64,000 nt of DNA from assembly GCA_963691705.1 (NCBI GenBank), contig OY829542.1:34706579-34770578 (forward strand), written 5' to 3'. The position numbers were made by a program, and so were the translations under genes. This stretch comes from Viola odorata (lineage: Eukaryota; Streptophyta; Magnoliopsida; Malpighiales; Violaceae). The notes below the pieces were generated by a model, which was given only the letters and a program-made list of their open reading frames with translations, did not search any database and had not been told where the DNA came from. Positions 54,301 to 64,000 of this stretch are shown in pieces (position 1 is the first letter of the stretch; the number at the start of each line of letters is the position of its first letter).

Positions 54301-54730
54301 ATGTAGTAGCTGATGCGCTATCGCGAAGGTATGTACTTCTATCATCTCTTAGCGCTAAGTTGCTTGGGTTTGCATACATTATTGACTTATACCCTAATGA
54401 TTCTGATTTCGGTGAGATATATAACACATGCATGACTAGGGCCGAATTTGAATTTTATCGACATAAGGGTTATTTATTTAAGCGCAAGCGCTTGTGTGTG
54501 CTTGTATGTTCATTAAGGGAATTATTTGTTCAAGAGTCACATAGTGGTGGTTTAATGGTTCACTTTAGCGTGACCAAGACTCTTGATATGCTTAAAGATC
54601 ACTTTTACTAGCCCCATATGAAACACGAGGTGGTCCGCATCATTGCTAGGTGTCTAGTGTGCCGAAAGGCCAAATCTAAGGTGGTCAGTCATGGTGAATA
54701 CATACCTTTACCTGTACCTTCCCACCCTTC
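54246..54730 (+). pseudogene. integrase N-terminus of element E, truncated
   Basis: [20 protein letters not shown] leads into the zinc finger: [20 protein letters not shown], a TAG in place of Trp (HFYWPHM), then IIARCLVCRKAKSKVVSHGE. It ends at LPVPSHPS where the palindrome starts. The whole catalytic core is missing. Confidence 0.82.
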
Positions 54731-55379
54731 ATTTATTTATTATCATTTTGATCAAAACAATTGCTCATATTTATGCCAATAATTCCTATATATGCCATAG
54801 ATTAAATACATGCTTTTAATTTGCTTAATCGTTAGATAAATCTTGCGAATTAATTAGTTTTCAGTAATTATCATTTTCGTCATGTTTTCGAAATTAAACT
54901 TGGTACGGAAACTGAGATTCGAGGTTCGTACGGTCGGGAAGCCGTCGAGGAGATGAGCGTCTCGGGACAAAGGTTTTCTATTTCGACCACGGTTGCCCGG
55001 ACCTTGGTCGCCGGCAGTAATGCCGGCGACCAAGGAAGATAATGGTGAATAGTGCCATGCGGGCTTGTTCACACAGGAAGAAGAAAGAAAGGTGATGGGT
55101 TCTTTTTTATTTCCTTGGGCCAGGAACTATTCCTAGCCCATTTCTTTTATTTTTTAAATTGGGCCCAACCCATTTTCATTCTTTCCGAGACCTCGGATCA
55201 CATTTTTCGTAAAATACTCGTATGTTTCATATGACTATTTTTTCGTACTGTCGCTTTAAAATTCTGTACCTATCAGCTGTTTAAATTCTCCGCACTTTAA
55301 TTTTTCGCAATTTACTTTTCGCAATTTAAATTTAGTCATTTAATTTACCGCCTATATGGTCGGTCGTATTTTTAAATTT

Positions 55380-56045
55380 CTGCTAATCATCAACTGTTTA
55401 ATTTTCTACAAATATCAACTGATTAAATTCTGCAAATATCAACTGCTTGAAAATTCTGCAAATATCAACTGCTTTAATTTTCTGCAAATCGTCAACTGCT
55501 TTACTTTCCGCAAATATCAACTATTTAGTTTCTGCAAATTATCAACTATTTAATTTTCTGCAAATCATCAACTGCTTAATTTTCTGCAAATATCACCTGT
55601 TTAAATTTTCCTCTAATCATCATTTTAATTTTTTTCAAATCATCATCTAAATTTTCGTATGCATCAAGTCATCATTTAATTTCTCGCACTTATCAACTAT
55701 CATCATTTAAATTTTCGTATGCATCAACTGTTATCATTTAAATTTTCGTAAGCATTAACTGTCATCATTTAAATTTCTCGCACTCATCAAATTATCATTT
55801 AATTTCTCGCATGCATCAAATCATCATTTAAATTTTCGTACGCATCAAATCATCATTTAAATTTCTCGCACTTATCAACTGTCATCACATAAATTTCTCG
55901 CATGCACTATCATCATTTAAATTTTCCTTCACTTATCAAATCATCATTTAAATTTTCGTATGTGTTAAATCACCGTTTTTTCTTCATACTCATCAAACCA
56001 TTGTTTAATTTTTCGTTATATATTAACTGTTTATTTAAATTCTCG
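55380..56045 (+). repeat. tandem arrays in left arm of X
   Basis: First a unit of about 29 bp (ttctgcaaatatcaactgctttaa, 55380-55600), then a unit of about 35 bp (catcatttaaattttcgtatgcat, 55640-56000). The mirror image is at about 56880-57560. Confidence 0.75.
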
Positions 56046-56416
56046 CATTCATAAACTTCTTATTTATTTTTTGGGCTATCACTAACGATTAATTATTCCT
56101 TAACGGTCCCGATCATGGAAAAGACTAAAGTGACGATTCCTCTGAGGGCCCCTCTTTTAAAACACATTTTTGTCAAACATCTTTTAAACACCTCTCCCAT
56201 CAACCGGTAACTATTTTCGGATGTGACTCAGGTGCCTAACACCTTCCCGAGTCCATAATATGACCCCAAACCTTTGTCTTGGGTTTAGACCCCTTTTTTG
56301 TGCCTTAAGTTTTTTATTTATTTTATTTTTTATGCCATGGCGATTAGGTTCCTTAAGCCTAGAGGAAAAATTAGGGTGGCGACTTCATTGCATGTTGCGA
56401 GGCGTCCTTTTACGCC

Positions 56417-56512
56417 GAGCATCATAAGGTCACAGATTCGTTGTATACTCGCTAATACTTTTGTTATTTTCACCTGCGGGACCAATGACTCGAGCGAGAA
56501 ATTTAGTCTCTA
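56417..56512 (+). other. spacer of palindrome X with a pol-tail remnant
   Basis: Part of the spacer (56471-56500) reads GPMTRAR in one frame and matches 49114-49142 in the LTR of element E at most positions. Gypsy pol polyproteins end with this motif. Confidence 0.55.
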
Positions 56513-56879
56513 GGCGTAAAAGGACGCCTCGCAACATGCAATGAAGTCGCCACCCTAATTTTGTCTCTAGGCTTAGGGAACCTAATCGCTATGGCATAAA
56601 AAATAAAATAAATAAAAAACTTAAGGCACAAAAAAGGGGTCTAAACCCAAGACAAAGGTTCGTGGTCGTATTATGGACTCGGGAAGGTGTTAGGCACCCG
56701 AGTCACATCCAAAAACAGTTACCAGTTGATGGGAGAGGTGTTTAAAAGATGTTTGACAAAAATGTGTTTTAAAAAAGGGGCCCTCAGAGGAATCGTGACT
56801 TTAGTCTTTTCCATGATCGGGACCATTCAGGAATAATTAATCATTAGTGATAGCCCAAAAAATAAATAAGCAGTTAATG

Positions 56880-57560
56880 AATGCGAGAATTTAAATAAAC
56901 AGTTGATATATAATGAAAAATTAAACAATGGATTGACGAGTATGAAGAAAAAATGGTGATTTAACACATACGAAAATTTAAATGATGATTTGATAAGTGA
57001 AGGAAAATTTAAATGATGATAGTGCATGCGAGAAATTTATGTGATGACAGTTGATAAGTGTGAGAAATTTAAATGATGATTTGGTGCGGACGAAAATTTA
57101 AATGATGATTTGATGCATGCGAGAAATTAAATGATAATTTGATGAGTGCGAGAAATTTAAATGATGACAGTTGATGCATACGAAAATTTAAATGATAACA
57201 GTTGATGCATACGAAAATTTAAATGATGATAGTTTATAAGTACGAGAAATTAAATGATGACTTGATGCACACGAAAATTTAGATGATGATTTGAAAAAAA
57301 ATTAAATGATGATTTGACGAAAATTTAAACAGGTGATATTTGCAGAAAATTAAGCACTTGATGATTTGCAGAAAATTAAATAGTTGATGATTTGCAGAAA
57401 ATTAAAGAGTTGATATTTGCGGAAATTAAAGCAGTTGACGATTTGCAGAAAATTAAAGCAGTTGATATTTGCAGAATTTTAAAGCAGTTGATATTTGCAG
57501 AATTTCAACAGTTGATATTTATAGAAAAACAGTTGATGATTTGCAGAAATTTAAAAATGC
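56880..57560 (-). repeat. tandem arrays in right arm of X
   Basis: Inverted counterpart of the arrays at 55380-56045, same units and order reversed. Confidence 0.75.
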
Positions 57561-58375
57561 GACCGACCATATAAGCGGGAAATTAAATGACTAAATTTAA
57601 ATTGCGAAAAGTAAATCGCGAAAAATTAAAGTGCGGAGAATTTAAACAGCTGATAGGTACAGAATTTTAAAGTGACAGTACGAAAAAATAGTCATACGAA
57701 ACATAAGAGTATTTTACGAAAAATGTGATCCGAGGTCTCGGAAAGAATGAAAATGGGTTGGGCCCAATTTGAAAAAATAAAAGAAATGGGCTAGGAATAG
57801 TTCCTGGCCCAAGGAAATAAAAAAGAATGGTGATGGGCCAGCCCAACACCATTCTTTCATCTTCCTGCGTGAACAAGCCCGCATGGCACTATTCACCATC
57901 ATCTTCCTTAGTCGTCGGCGCTACTGCCGGCGACCAAGGTCCGGCCAACCGTGGCCGAAACAAAAAACCTTCGTACCGAGACGCTCGTCTCCTCGACGGC
58001 TTCACGACCGTACGAACCTCGAATCTCGGTTTCCGTACCGAGTTTAATTTTGAAAAAATGACGAAAATGATAATTACTTAAAACTAATTAATTCGCAAGA
58101 TTTATCTAACGATTAAGCAAATTAAAAGCATGTATTTAATCTATGGCATATATAGGAATTATTGGCTTAAATATGAGCAATTGTTTTGATCAAAATGATA
58201 ATAAATAAATTAAGTAAAGAAAATGCATAAAAAAACGAAGGAAAAGCTTGAAAAAGCGTACTGAAATGCTTGAAACTAGGGGTGACTATCGCTCAAGATG
58301 AGCAATCTGTCCAAAGGGAGAAGAAGCAAGGCTTGCTTGGGTGAATTCCTGAGGAAAATGGAGAGGTAGTGGCCT

Positions 58376-58384
58376 CTATTTATA
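58376..58384 (-). promoter_or_regulatory. TATA box of the right LTR of X
   Basis: Minus strand TATAAATAG, followed leftward by LTR-like R-U5 sequence into the right arm. Transcription from here would read through the right arm, spacer and left arm, giving a long hairpin RNA (inference). Confidence 0.55.
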
Positions 58385-59396
58385 GGTAGAAATTGTGTGT
58401 GGTGAGGACGAGGGTGCTACGCTTGGAGGAGCCGTGACCGTCGTGCTGGCGGAGCTAGGGCGTCGAGGTGGCGAGGCTAAGGCTGCGTGATGATGGTTGA
58501 CGGGACAGGAAGCGATGGGAGCAAGCAGCTCGGTGGCTTGCTCCGCTGCTCCGTCGCTTCCACGGTGCATGTGCACCATGCACATTAATTCAAGGGTCGT
58601 TGATCTGGTTGACTTTCCTTGGTCAACCAGATCAATGGTGATGATCAAATGCCCCTTTAACTTTATTTAAATGGCCCCGAGCCATTTTCGTGAACAAACG
58701 TTCTGAATTTTTGAGCCGAAAGTGCCTGCGCGTAGAGAAAAATAAGACGAGTTTAACAGTCTACAACGAATGACGAGAATTTTTTATTTAACGTGTTTAT
58801 TTTCTCGTTCGGAAACATGAAATGTTCGGACGAAAAATAAATGACGTTATGACGAAAACTACGCGAAACGAAGTTGGTTGGCGTGAATGAAAAAAAGAGT
58901 TAGTTGATGGAAAACATAATGCCTTCGTGCTATTGTCCGAGCGAACTTACTCGGGTCCAATAAAAGCTCGAACAAAAATAATAATAAAAAATAAAAATGC
59001 TAAAAAATGTGATAAAATACTAAATATCCTAAATTTTATGTGATGACCTAAAATGAAGAAATAACTAGCAAATGACTAACGGATAATTAAAAATGTGATT
59101 TTTAAGGCTGAAAATATTAATGATAATAATGATGAAAATACGTGACGAAAATACGTGACAATGACGATGATAAAATGCGATGAGAATTTAAAAATATAAA
59201 CGATAGTAAATTAATTAAAAATGACAGTAAGTTGAGCGAAATAACGGAAATGATAAATTTAATTAAAAACGACGTCAAAATTCGTGTATCAACAGTTGCC
59301 CCCTCTTTACTGTCTTATCGAAGTATTTGATAAGCAGTAAAGACAGTTGCCCCCACATATCTGAATTTTGGCGACACAGCAGGTCTTACCTCAATC
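58385..59396 (-). other. LTR U3-like sequence, no gene
   Basis: Upstream of the TATA box on the minus strand. It includes a GC-rich stretch (58400-58600), an inverted repeat with a 6-nt loop (tgatctggttgac and gtcaaccagatca, 58600-58631) and AT-rich sequence with gacgaaaatacgtgac repeats. Short ORFs here are Ala/Pro/Ser-rich and look spurious. Confidence 0.45.
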
Positions 59397-59399
59397 TCA

Positions 59400-60000
59400 C
59401 TGTGATGATGTCACTCTAGGAGGAGGCAAGTTTGTTGATGTCACTCTAGGAGGAGGTAAGTTTGTTGATGTCACTCTATGAGGAGATAAGCCGTAGATGT
59501 CACTCTGGGAGGAGATAGATTCGTTGTTGTCACTATGGGAGGAGGAAATACGTGTTGTCACTCTAGGAGGAGGAAAATGCATGATGTCGTTCTAGGAGGA
59601 GATATATGTTGATGTCACACTGGGAGGAGATAAGTCGTAGATGTCACTCTGGGAGGAGGTAATTGTTGATGTCACTCTGGGAGGAGGTAATTGTTGATGT
59701 CACTCTGGGAGGAGATAAGTCGTAGATGTCCCTCTAGGAGGAGGTATTTGTTGATGTCACTCTAGGAGGAGATAAGTTTTTGAGGGTGTTATTCAGTGAT
59801 GAGGGAATTGATGCTGTCACTCTGGGAGGAGGTAATCTGTTGATGTCACTCTAGGAGGAGATAAGTCGTAGATGTCACTCTGGGAGAAGGTAATTGTTGA
59901 TGTCACTCTGGGAGGAGATAAGTCGTAGATGTCACTCTGGGAGGAGATATATTCGGGGATGTTAATCTGATGGGATAATTTTGATGTTGTCGCTCTAGGA
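59400..60000 (+). repeat. minisatellite, GATGTCACTCTAGGAGGAG units
   Basis: About 20 copies of a 26-30-bp unit (gatgtcactctaggaggagataagt and variants ggtaattgtt, cgta). Some neighbours alternate between two spacer types, suggesting a higher-order unit of about 55 bp. Confidence 0.88.
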
Positions 60001-60190
60001 GGGGTTATTTAGATATGCAGAAAAGTAGTCACTCAAGGAGGAGTATTTTTAGATAGACAGAAAACTAGTCGCTCAAGGAGGAGTAATAATTATGCAGAAA
60101 TGTAGAATTATGTAAAACATAGTCGCTCAAGGAGGAGTAGTTTAGATAGACAGGAAAGTAGTCGCTCAAGGAGGAGTATTTAGATAGACA
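60001..60190 (+). repeat. second minisatellite, GTCGCTCAAGGAGGAGTA units
   Basis: About five copies of a 36-45-bp unit (gtcgctcaaggaggagtatttagatagacagaaaagta). Related to the preceding array by the core GTCNCTC..GGAGGAG. An inverted relative lies at 63690-63852. Confidence 0.85.
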
Positions 60191-60321
60191 AAGTGTATGT
60201 GGGGACGCGACCTATCACAACACTAAACAGACAAAATGTGGGGAAAGCAAGTCTTACCTCGAACTTACCGTATGGATTGAAATGGGGAGTGGTTGGAAGC
60301 CCCCGTATAAAATAAGGTTGA

Positions 60322-60450
60322 TATGGGTGACCAAATCGTTCATGAACATAAGAGAATGTGGGTGACCATGTCACCGCACGACGTAAGTAAAAATGTGGGT
60401 AACCAAGTCACCGTACGACATAAAGAGGATGTGGGTGACCAAGTCACCTG
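60322..60450 (+). repeat. 36-37-bp tandem repeats with GGTGACCAAGTCACC palindromes
   Basis: GGTGACCATGTCACC (60361-60375), GGTAACCAAGTCACC (60398-60412) and GGTGACCAAGTCACC (60434-60448), plus a degenerate first copy at 60325. Each is a 6-bp inverted repeat around 3 nt. Confidence 0.75.
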
Positions 60451-62135
60451 GCGACTGATAAGAATTTGTCTACTGCCGAAGGGTAGAAGGGGAAAGGGCT
60501 TCTTCAGTTCAGGATCCGCGGTGGTCCGTTGTACCTACAAGACGCCGGAGGGGGTCTCCGGCGGAAACACTCCGATGCTTAAGTTAGTATTTGTGGTAAA
60601 ATTGGCAGAGCTTGGGCCAGTAAATTCCCCTTACCTTCCTCCTTTGTGGTGGAGGTATTTATAAATGAAATGAGCATTTCTGCGCGAGTGGGATTATTAG
60701 GGGGCAACCGTTCCCGTCAGGGGGTCATGGTTTGCCCATGTTATGATATGTGGTCATGGCGGTAGGTGTGGGGGTAGTTGTTACCCAGGCAAGGTAACGG
60801 CTAGTGCGTTCCTCCCAACGCGTGGTTTTCAATCCGGTGAGATAACTCCTCTGGTCATCTAGAAGTTCCGTGTGGGGGCCTTCTATGTGACGTCAACCCT
60901 CCGGGTGTCAGTCTCCTGGGGGGAGACGACTACCTCGACCCTACCGCAGCGGTAGGAACAGTGATCATTTTCTTTCCATACGGGGTAAGAGGCGAAAATG
61001 CCCTTGCCGTTAGGCGGATTGTTATCATAAGCCCAACTGAAAATGAGCCCGAGTGTTTACCAAGGGCTAACGCCCCCTCTTCGAGCACATCGGTCTTCCA
61101 TATACAGGAGCGACTCTTTGTCAGGAGGTGGGCTTGCCCTGACCGTAGTTGTCCAGAGTCTATAAATTGAAGTTTTCCTTCGTGTAAGTTTTCTCACATC
61201 TTTTCGTCCTTTATTTTCATATTTCACCATGGATGAGCTGACTAGGAATTTCCTGATCTCCAAAGCTCTAACATTCATATTTTCGCAGCAGCGCCTTGCG
61301 CCAACCTCAGCACTTTTACTGCATATATCAGAGAAGTTCATTCTCCTCTTTACCTCTTTAAATTTTTGTACAAACATTCATTCCCGCATTGGGGGCAATT
61401 CTTTTTAATTATTCATAAATTTTCGTGAATAGTCATACTGTCACGTTTTTTCCCTATAAAATTGCTAAAGCTGTTAAAAACTGTGCATAAAATACTTTGA
61501 ATAAAATCCACACTATTTTCGTGAGATGGTTTCGTATAGAATTTAATTTTTCCCAATAAAACAATGAGCAGTGCTTGATTGAGATGGCTAACTGGAGGTA
61601 AGGTGCACAACGAGTATGGAAGAAGAAGAAATCTTTGAGGGAAACTGTACTGGCTCTGACTAAGAAAGAAGCAAAGCATCTCCAGCAAAAACCAAGAAAC
61701 TTCGACACTACTGGTTTTTGTGTCTATGACCAAGATAGTCTAGAGAGTCTTTTGCATGATTTTATGTTCAGTTTTCTTTGTGTGTTTTTAGGAAAATTAC
61801 ATGCACTGTGTTTTATTTTTAAAAGGAAAAATCAGAGGACTCGTTGCTTGAAACCTTGCCATCTCACTCACATGAAGTGCAAAAATGCTTCAATTTTGAC
61901 TTCATACCATACTACGAGGGCAAATTAATAGGGTTAACATGATCAATATTTACAAGAGTACGACCCTGGTACTCTTTAAACATCCAATCTTTTATAAACC
62001 TAAAGTTCCGGTGCTTAATGTCAGAATTTGCAAGTAGAGCATTCACCTCTGTGTTCTTGGAACATTCTTTGATTCATGAAAAAAAAAACAAAACAAAAAA
62101 AGGGGAAAAAGAAAAATGGTGCTAGCAACTCTTTG
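60451..62135 (+). other. LTR-like unique sequence with TATA box
   Basis: No credible gene. A plus-strand TATA-like tataaattga (61161-61170) is followed by leader-like sequence, and attgggggcaatt (about 61386) is a phrase frequent in large plant LTRs. It may be part of a very long LTR or a second element, but no ends were found. Confidence 0.4.
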
Positions 62136-62455
62136 GTATTTTTGCCTCAGCAAGTGAAAATATCCAAAGAACTATTTCTGAATAAAACCAGCCAAACGGA
62201 CAAAACATGTCTTGATATTTTTGCCTCAGCAAGCGAAAATATTCAAGAAACTGCATGTCAACAGACAAAACATGTCTTGATATTTTTGCCTCATCAAGCG
62301 AAAATGTTCAAGAAATTACGTGTCAACAGACAAAACATGTCTTGATATTTTTGCCTCATCAAGCGAAAATGTTCAAGAAACTACGTGTCAACTGACAACA
62401 CATGTCTTGATGTTTTTGCCCCAGTAAGCGGAAGCATTCAGGAAACTACATGTCC
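62136..62455 (+). repeat. 65-bp tandem repeat, 5 copies
   Basis: TTTTTGCCTCAGCAAGCGAA and following words recur at 62141, 62220, 62285, 62350 and 62415. The last three intervals are exactly 65 bp and the first is 79 bp. Units include caaaacatgtcttgata. Confidence 0.9.
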
Positions 62456-63229
62456 AAAATGCTGGTATAATAAACAAAAAAGAAAATGAAATAAATAAGA
62501 AAATGGCAGTTGATGAATCAAAAGAATGAAAAGTAAGCAGTCGCTGTTCTGTTTTAGTTTGCATGATTCTGTCATGGAGTACCTGAATTTTTGGTTTATA
62601 TAAGCTTGGATGTTTGGGGTATTGGTTAGGCCTCAATAGTAAGGATTTGGTGTTACAAGTTGAGTTGTTTGAAGCACCCTGTGTGAGCGAGATAATTGGT
62701 TTCCTTGCAAGAAGTATCCCCAACGAAGATTCAAGAATCTAGGCGCTCCGAGTGATCAAGAAGAAGAAACATCACCAGCAAAACCAAAGAACCTGTGCAC
62801 TTTGCCCTCGTCGCGGCCAATCAACGAGCACTGTTCATTGGAAAAGAAAAACTATCAACTTCCTTGCTTAAACTTGTTAAACCTTCTCTTAATAGGGAAG
62901 TTGTTTTTATCTTGACAAAATACTGGGGGCAAACCTTTGGGTAGTGTAGGGATACTTTAATATACAACATATATGATTCGTTCTTATTATTTTCCCATTT
63001 ATCATTGGCTCTCCTTTTTTCCATCCACTGCTGCTTCGTGTTTGTTTCCTCCCTATTTGCAGGATACAGATATACTTCAGTGGAATCTCACACTATGATC
63101 AATCTCCGCCAACAAATCCATCCAGTCAACAACCGAATGGAGTACGTTACCACTCCACAATCAACTTCGTGCGGCGGATCACGCTCCCCATATCATCTAC
63201 CAAGAAAACATTTGAATGGTCCACTCTTC
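62456..63229. other. unique sequence, no gene seen
   Basis: AT-rich with a phrase tactgggggcaaac (about 62922), as in large LTRs. No coding region supported. Confidence 0.4.
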
Positions 63230-63372
63230 AAAATTGTGTGGCGGTTCAAACCCCACCTTTCAAATTGCGTGGCAGTTCAAAACCCCACCTTTCAAAATTG
63301 TGTAGCGGTTCAAAACCCCACCTTTCAAATTGTGTGGCAGTTCAAAACTCCACCTTTCAAATTGTGTGGCGT
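63230..63372 (+). repeat. 32-bp tandem repeat, about 5 copies
   Basis: gtgtggcggttcaaaccccacctttcaaatt and variants begin at 63236, 63267, 63300, 63332 and 63364. Confidence 0.88.
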
Positions 63373-63399
63373 CCGAGTGGAGTTTTCACTTAAATTTTC

Positions 63400-63600
63400 A
63401 GCATCAATATCCAAGTGGACAGCAACGTTCGAGTGGATTTTTATTTTCAACAAGAATCTCCCAGTGGGCAGCAGCGTCCGAATGGAGTTTCCATTTTCAA
63501 TTTTCAGCACCAACCTCCAAATGGGCAGCAGCGTCCGAGCGGAGCTTCCATTGCTATTTTCACATCAATGTCTCAGGGGCAACAATGCCCAAGTGAAGTT
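63400..63600 (+). repeat. degenerate repeats encoding PSGQQRPSG words
   Basis: Three units, at about 63408, 63453 and 63510 (ccaagtggacagcaacgttcgagtgga and variants), plus a fourth weak one near 63570. One frame reads PSGQQRSSG, PSGQQRPNG and PNGQQRPSG, but the frames of successive units are not joined, so expression is doubtful. Confidence 0.65.
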
Positions 63601-63680
63601 CACATCTACTTTATTTACTTTCCTGCAATTTACTTTTCTGTAATTTACTTTTCTGCAGTTTACTTTCCTGCATATTTTCC
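63600..63680 (+). repeat. short tandem repeat, TTTACTTTCCTGCA units
   Basis: About five copies of a 16-18-bp unit (atttacttttctgca). Confidence 0.75.
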
Positions 63681-63689
63681 AGCATGAAA

Positions 63690-63852
63690 TTCCCCTCCTC
63701 CTAGAGCGACTTTATTTTCCGGCATGTTTTATTTTCCTGCATGAAATTCCCCTCCTCCCAGAGTGACTTTATTTTCCTGCATGAAATTCCCCTCCTCCCA
63801 GAGCGACTTTGTTTATTTTCCTGCATGAATTTCCTCCTCCCAGAGCGACTTT
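63690..63852 (-). repeat. inverted minisatellite, GTCGCTCTGGGAGGAGGGG units
   Basis: On the minus strand the unit is gtcgctctgggaggaggggaatttcatgcaggaaaataaa, about four copies. The core is the same as in the arrays at 59400-60190 but in the opposite orientation. Confidence 0.8.
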
Positions 63853-64000
63853 AGTACATGCGTCTTTTTAAACGTTGTGATTGGTCACGTCCCCACAACG
63901 TGTCTTTTTAAAAGGTGTGAAAGGTCATGTCCCTCACATCATGTCAGCCATGTTGTAAGCGGTCACGTCCCCACAACATGCATCTTTTTAAACGTTGTGA
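63853..64000 (+). repeat. tandem repeat at the right edge, GGTCACGTCCCCACAAC units
   Basis: About three copies of a roughly 50-bp unit (tctttttaaacgttgtgannggtcacgtccccacaac). It is inverted relative to tgtggggacgcgacctatcacaac at 60197-60221 and runs off the window. Confidence 0.7.

Larger units (their letters stand above)
49087..54730 (+). mobile_element. element E: gypsy-type retrotransposon, 3' part lost
   Basis: Plus-strand element with 5' LTR, primer-site motif, gag with zinc knuckle, protease, linker with hairpins, RT, RNase H and the start of integrase. Integrase breaks off at about 54730, where the large palindrome begins. No 3' LTR is in the window. The expected target copy on the left is TAAAG (49082-49086). 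It carries stops, two internal deletions and a lost RT catalytic Asp. Confidence 0.9.
54731..58210. repeat. large palindrome X: two arms of about 1.7 kb
   Basis: The left arm 54731-56416 is the inverted copy of 56513-58210, with a 96-bp spacer. The outer ends share atttatttattatcattttgatc and the inner ends share GGCGTCCTTTTACGCC. Each arm holds LTR-like R-U5 sequence, a primer-site-like TGGCGACTTCATTGC (56377-56391 and inverted 56539-56552) and matching tandem arrays. The arms thus look like two retrotransposon 5' ends facing each other. The left arm is truncated, while the right one continues past 58210 into its promoter. No TG..CA end or target duplication marks the junction with element E, so it is a rearrangement rather than a clean insertion. 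Confidence 0.88.

Noticed and set aside
58376..58648. Ala/Ser/Pro/His-rich minus-strand ORF
   Set aside because: It lies in an LTR U3-like region directly upstream of a TATA box, with GC-rich composition and no similarity recognised.
59397..59582. Minus-strand ORF with repeated PPPRVTS words
   Set aside because: It is the translation of the minisatellite and breaks as soon as the unit length varies.
59400..60190. CRISPR-like appearance of short repeats with variable intervals
   Set aside because: The intervals are themselves repetitive, the genome is plant nuclear, and no cas genes exist; it is a minisatellite.
61057..61377. A 106-codon minus-strand ORF
   Set aside because: No domain or repeat, and it overlaps a TATA-like signal in LTR-like sequence on the other strand.
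63005..63643. A 212-codon ORF on the plus strand
   Set aside because: It runs through 32-bp and other tandem repeats in changing phases; no consistent protein repeat or known domain.
1..64000. tRNA, rRNA or microRNA genes
   Set aside because: No cloverleaf with a conserved B box and no rRNA segment was recognised by eye. The only tRNA-related sequences are primer binding sites.

Overview
The window is nuclear DNA from a flowering plant, probably a eudicot. The evidence is a four-exon bZIP gene with GT-AG introns, a Stowaway-type MITE, an H2A.W-type histone fragment, and about 50 kb of nested Ty3/gypsy LTR retrotransposons. No bacterial genes, rRNA, tRNA or CRISPR are visible. The one confident host gene is a VIP1/RF2-like group I bZIP transcription factor on the minus strand (2049-8259). 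A C-terminal piece of a histone H2A.W-type gene lies at 428-538.

From 9661 the sequence is almost entirely transposable elements. Element O (9661-30718, plus strand, target duplication CCTTT) is a Ty3/gypsy-related element without recognisable reverse transcriptase or integrase. It was split by element N (14409-28935, duplication CTGGT), an Athila-type element with a tRNA-Asp primer site and broken gag, protease, RT, RNase H, integrase and a third ORF. The 200-N gap inside N is flanked by an identical 1,773-bp repeat and looks like two overlapping contigs that were never merged, so the second 5' LTR is probably an assembly artefact.

From about 31.5 to 49.1 kb an older minus-strand gypsy element, D, was hit three times. 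B (33896-41508, duplication AAATC) sits in the 3' part of its pol. C (43297-48998) sits in its RT. E (from 49087, plus strand) also sits in its RT. A solo LTR, S (34439-35760, duplication GCATG), sits in the 3' LTR of B. B, D and E carry pol; C and O have lost it. Where visible, they share LTR ends of the TGATNNGATC type, a TGGTAGCGGAGC primer-site-like motif, a leader block and a protease-RT linker.

The most interesting signal is in that linker. B, C, E and O each carry three copies of a small hairpin: a 6-bp stem, always an 11-nt loop, a CATG/CATG core, and two outer base pairs that covary (GG/CC, CC/GG, CG/CG, CA/TG). It survives in C and O although the neighbouring enzymes are gone, which suggests a cis-acting RNA or DNA element rather than a protein feature. 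A second unusual signal is in N: a palindromic motif around CTTGGCCAAGAC recurs in LTRs, gag, pol and ORF3 and is read in two different frames.

The right end (54731-64000) has no credible gene. It opens with a palindrome of two arms of about 1.7 kb around a 96-bp spacer, made of two head-to-head retrotransposon 5' ends. Minisatellites and promoter-like LTR sequence follow, and part of the minisatellite block recurs inverted at the window edge.
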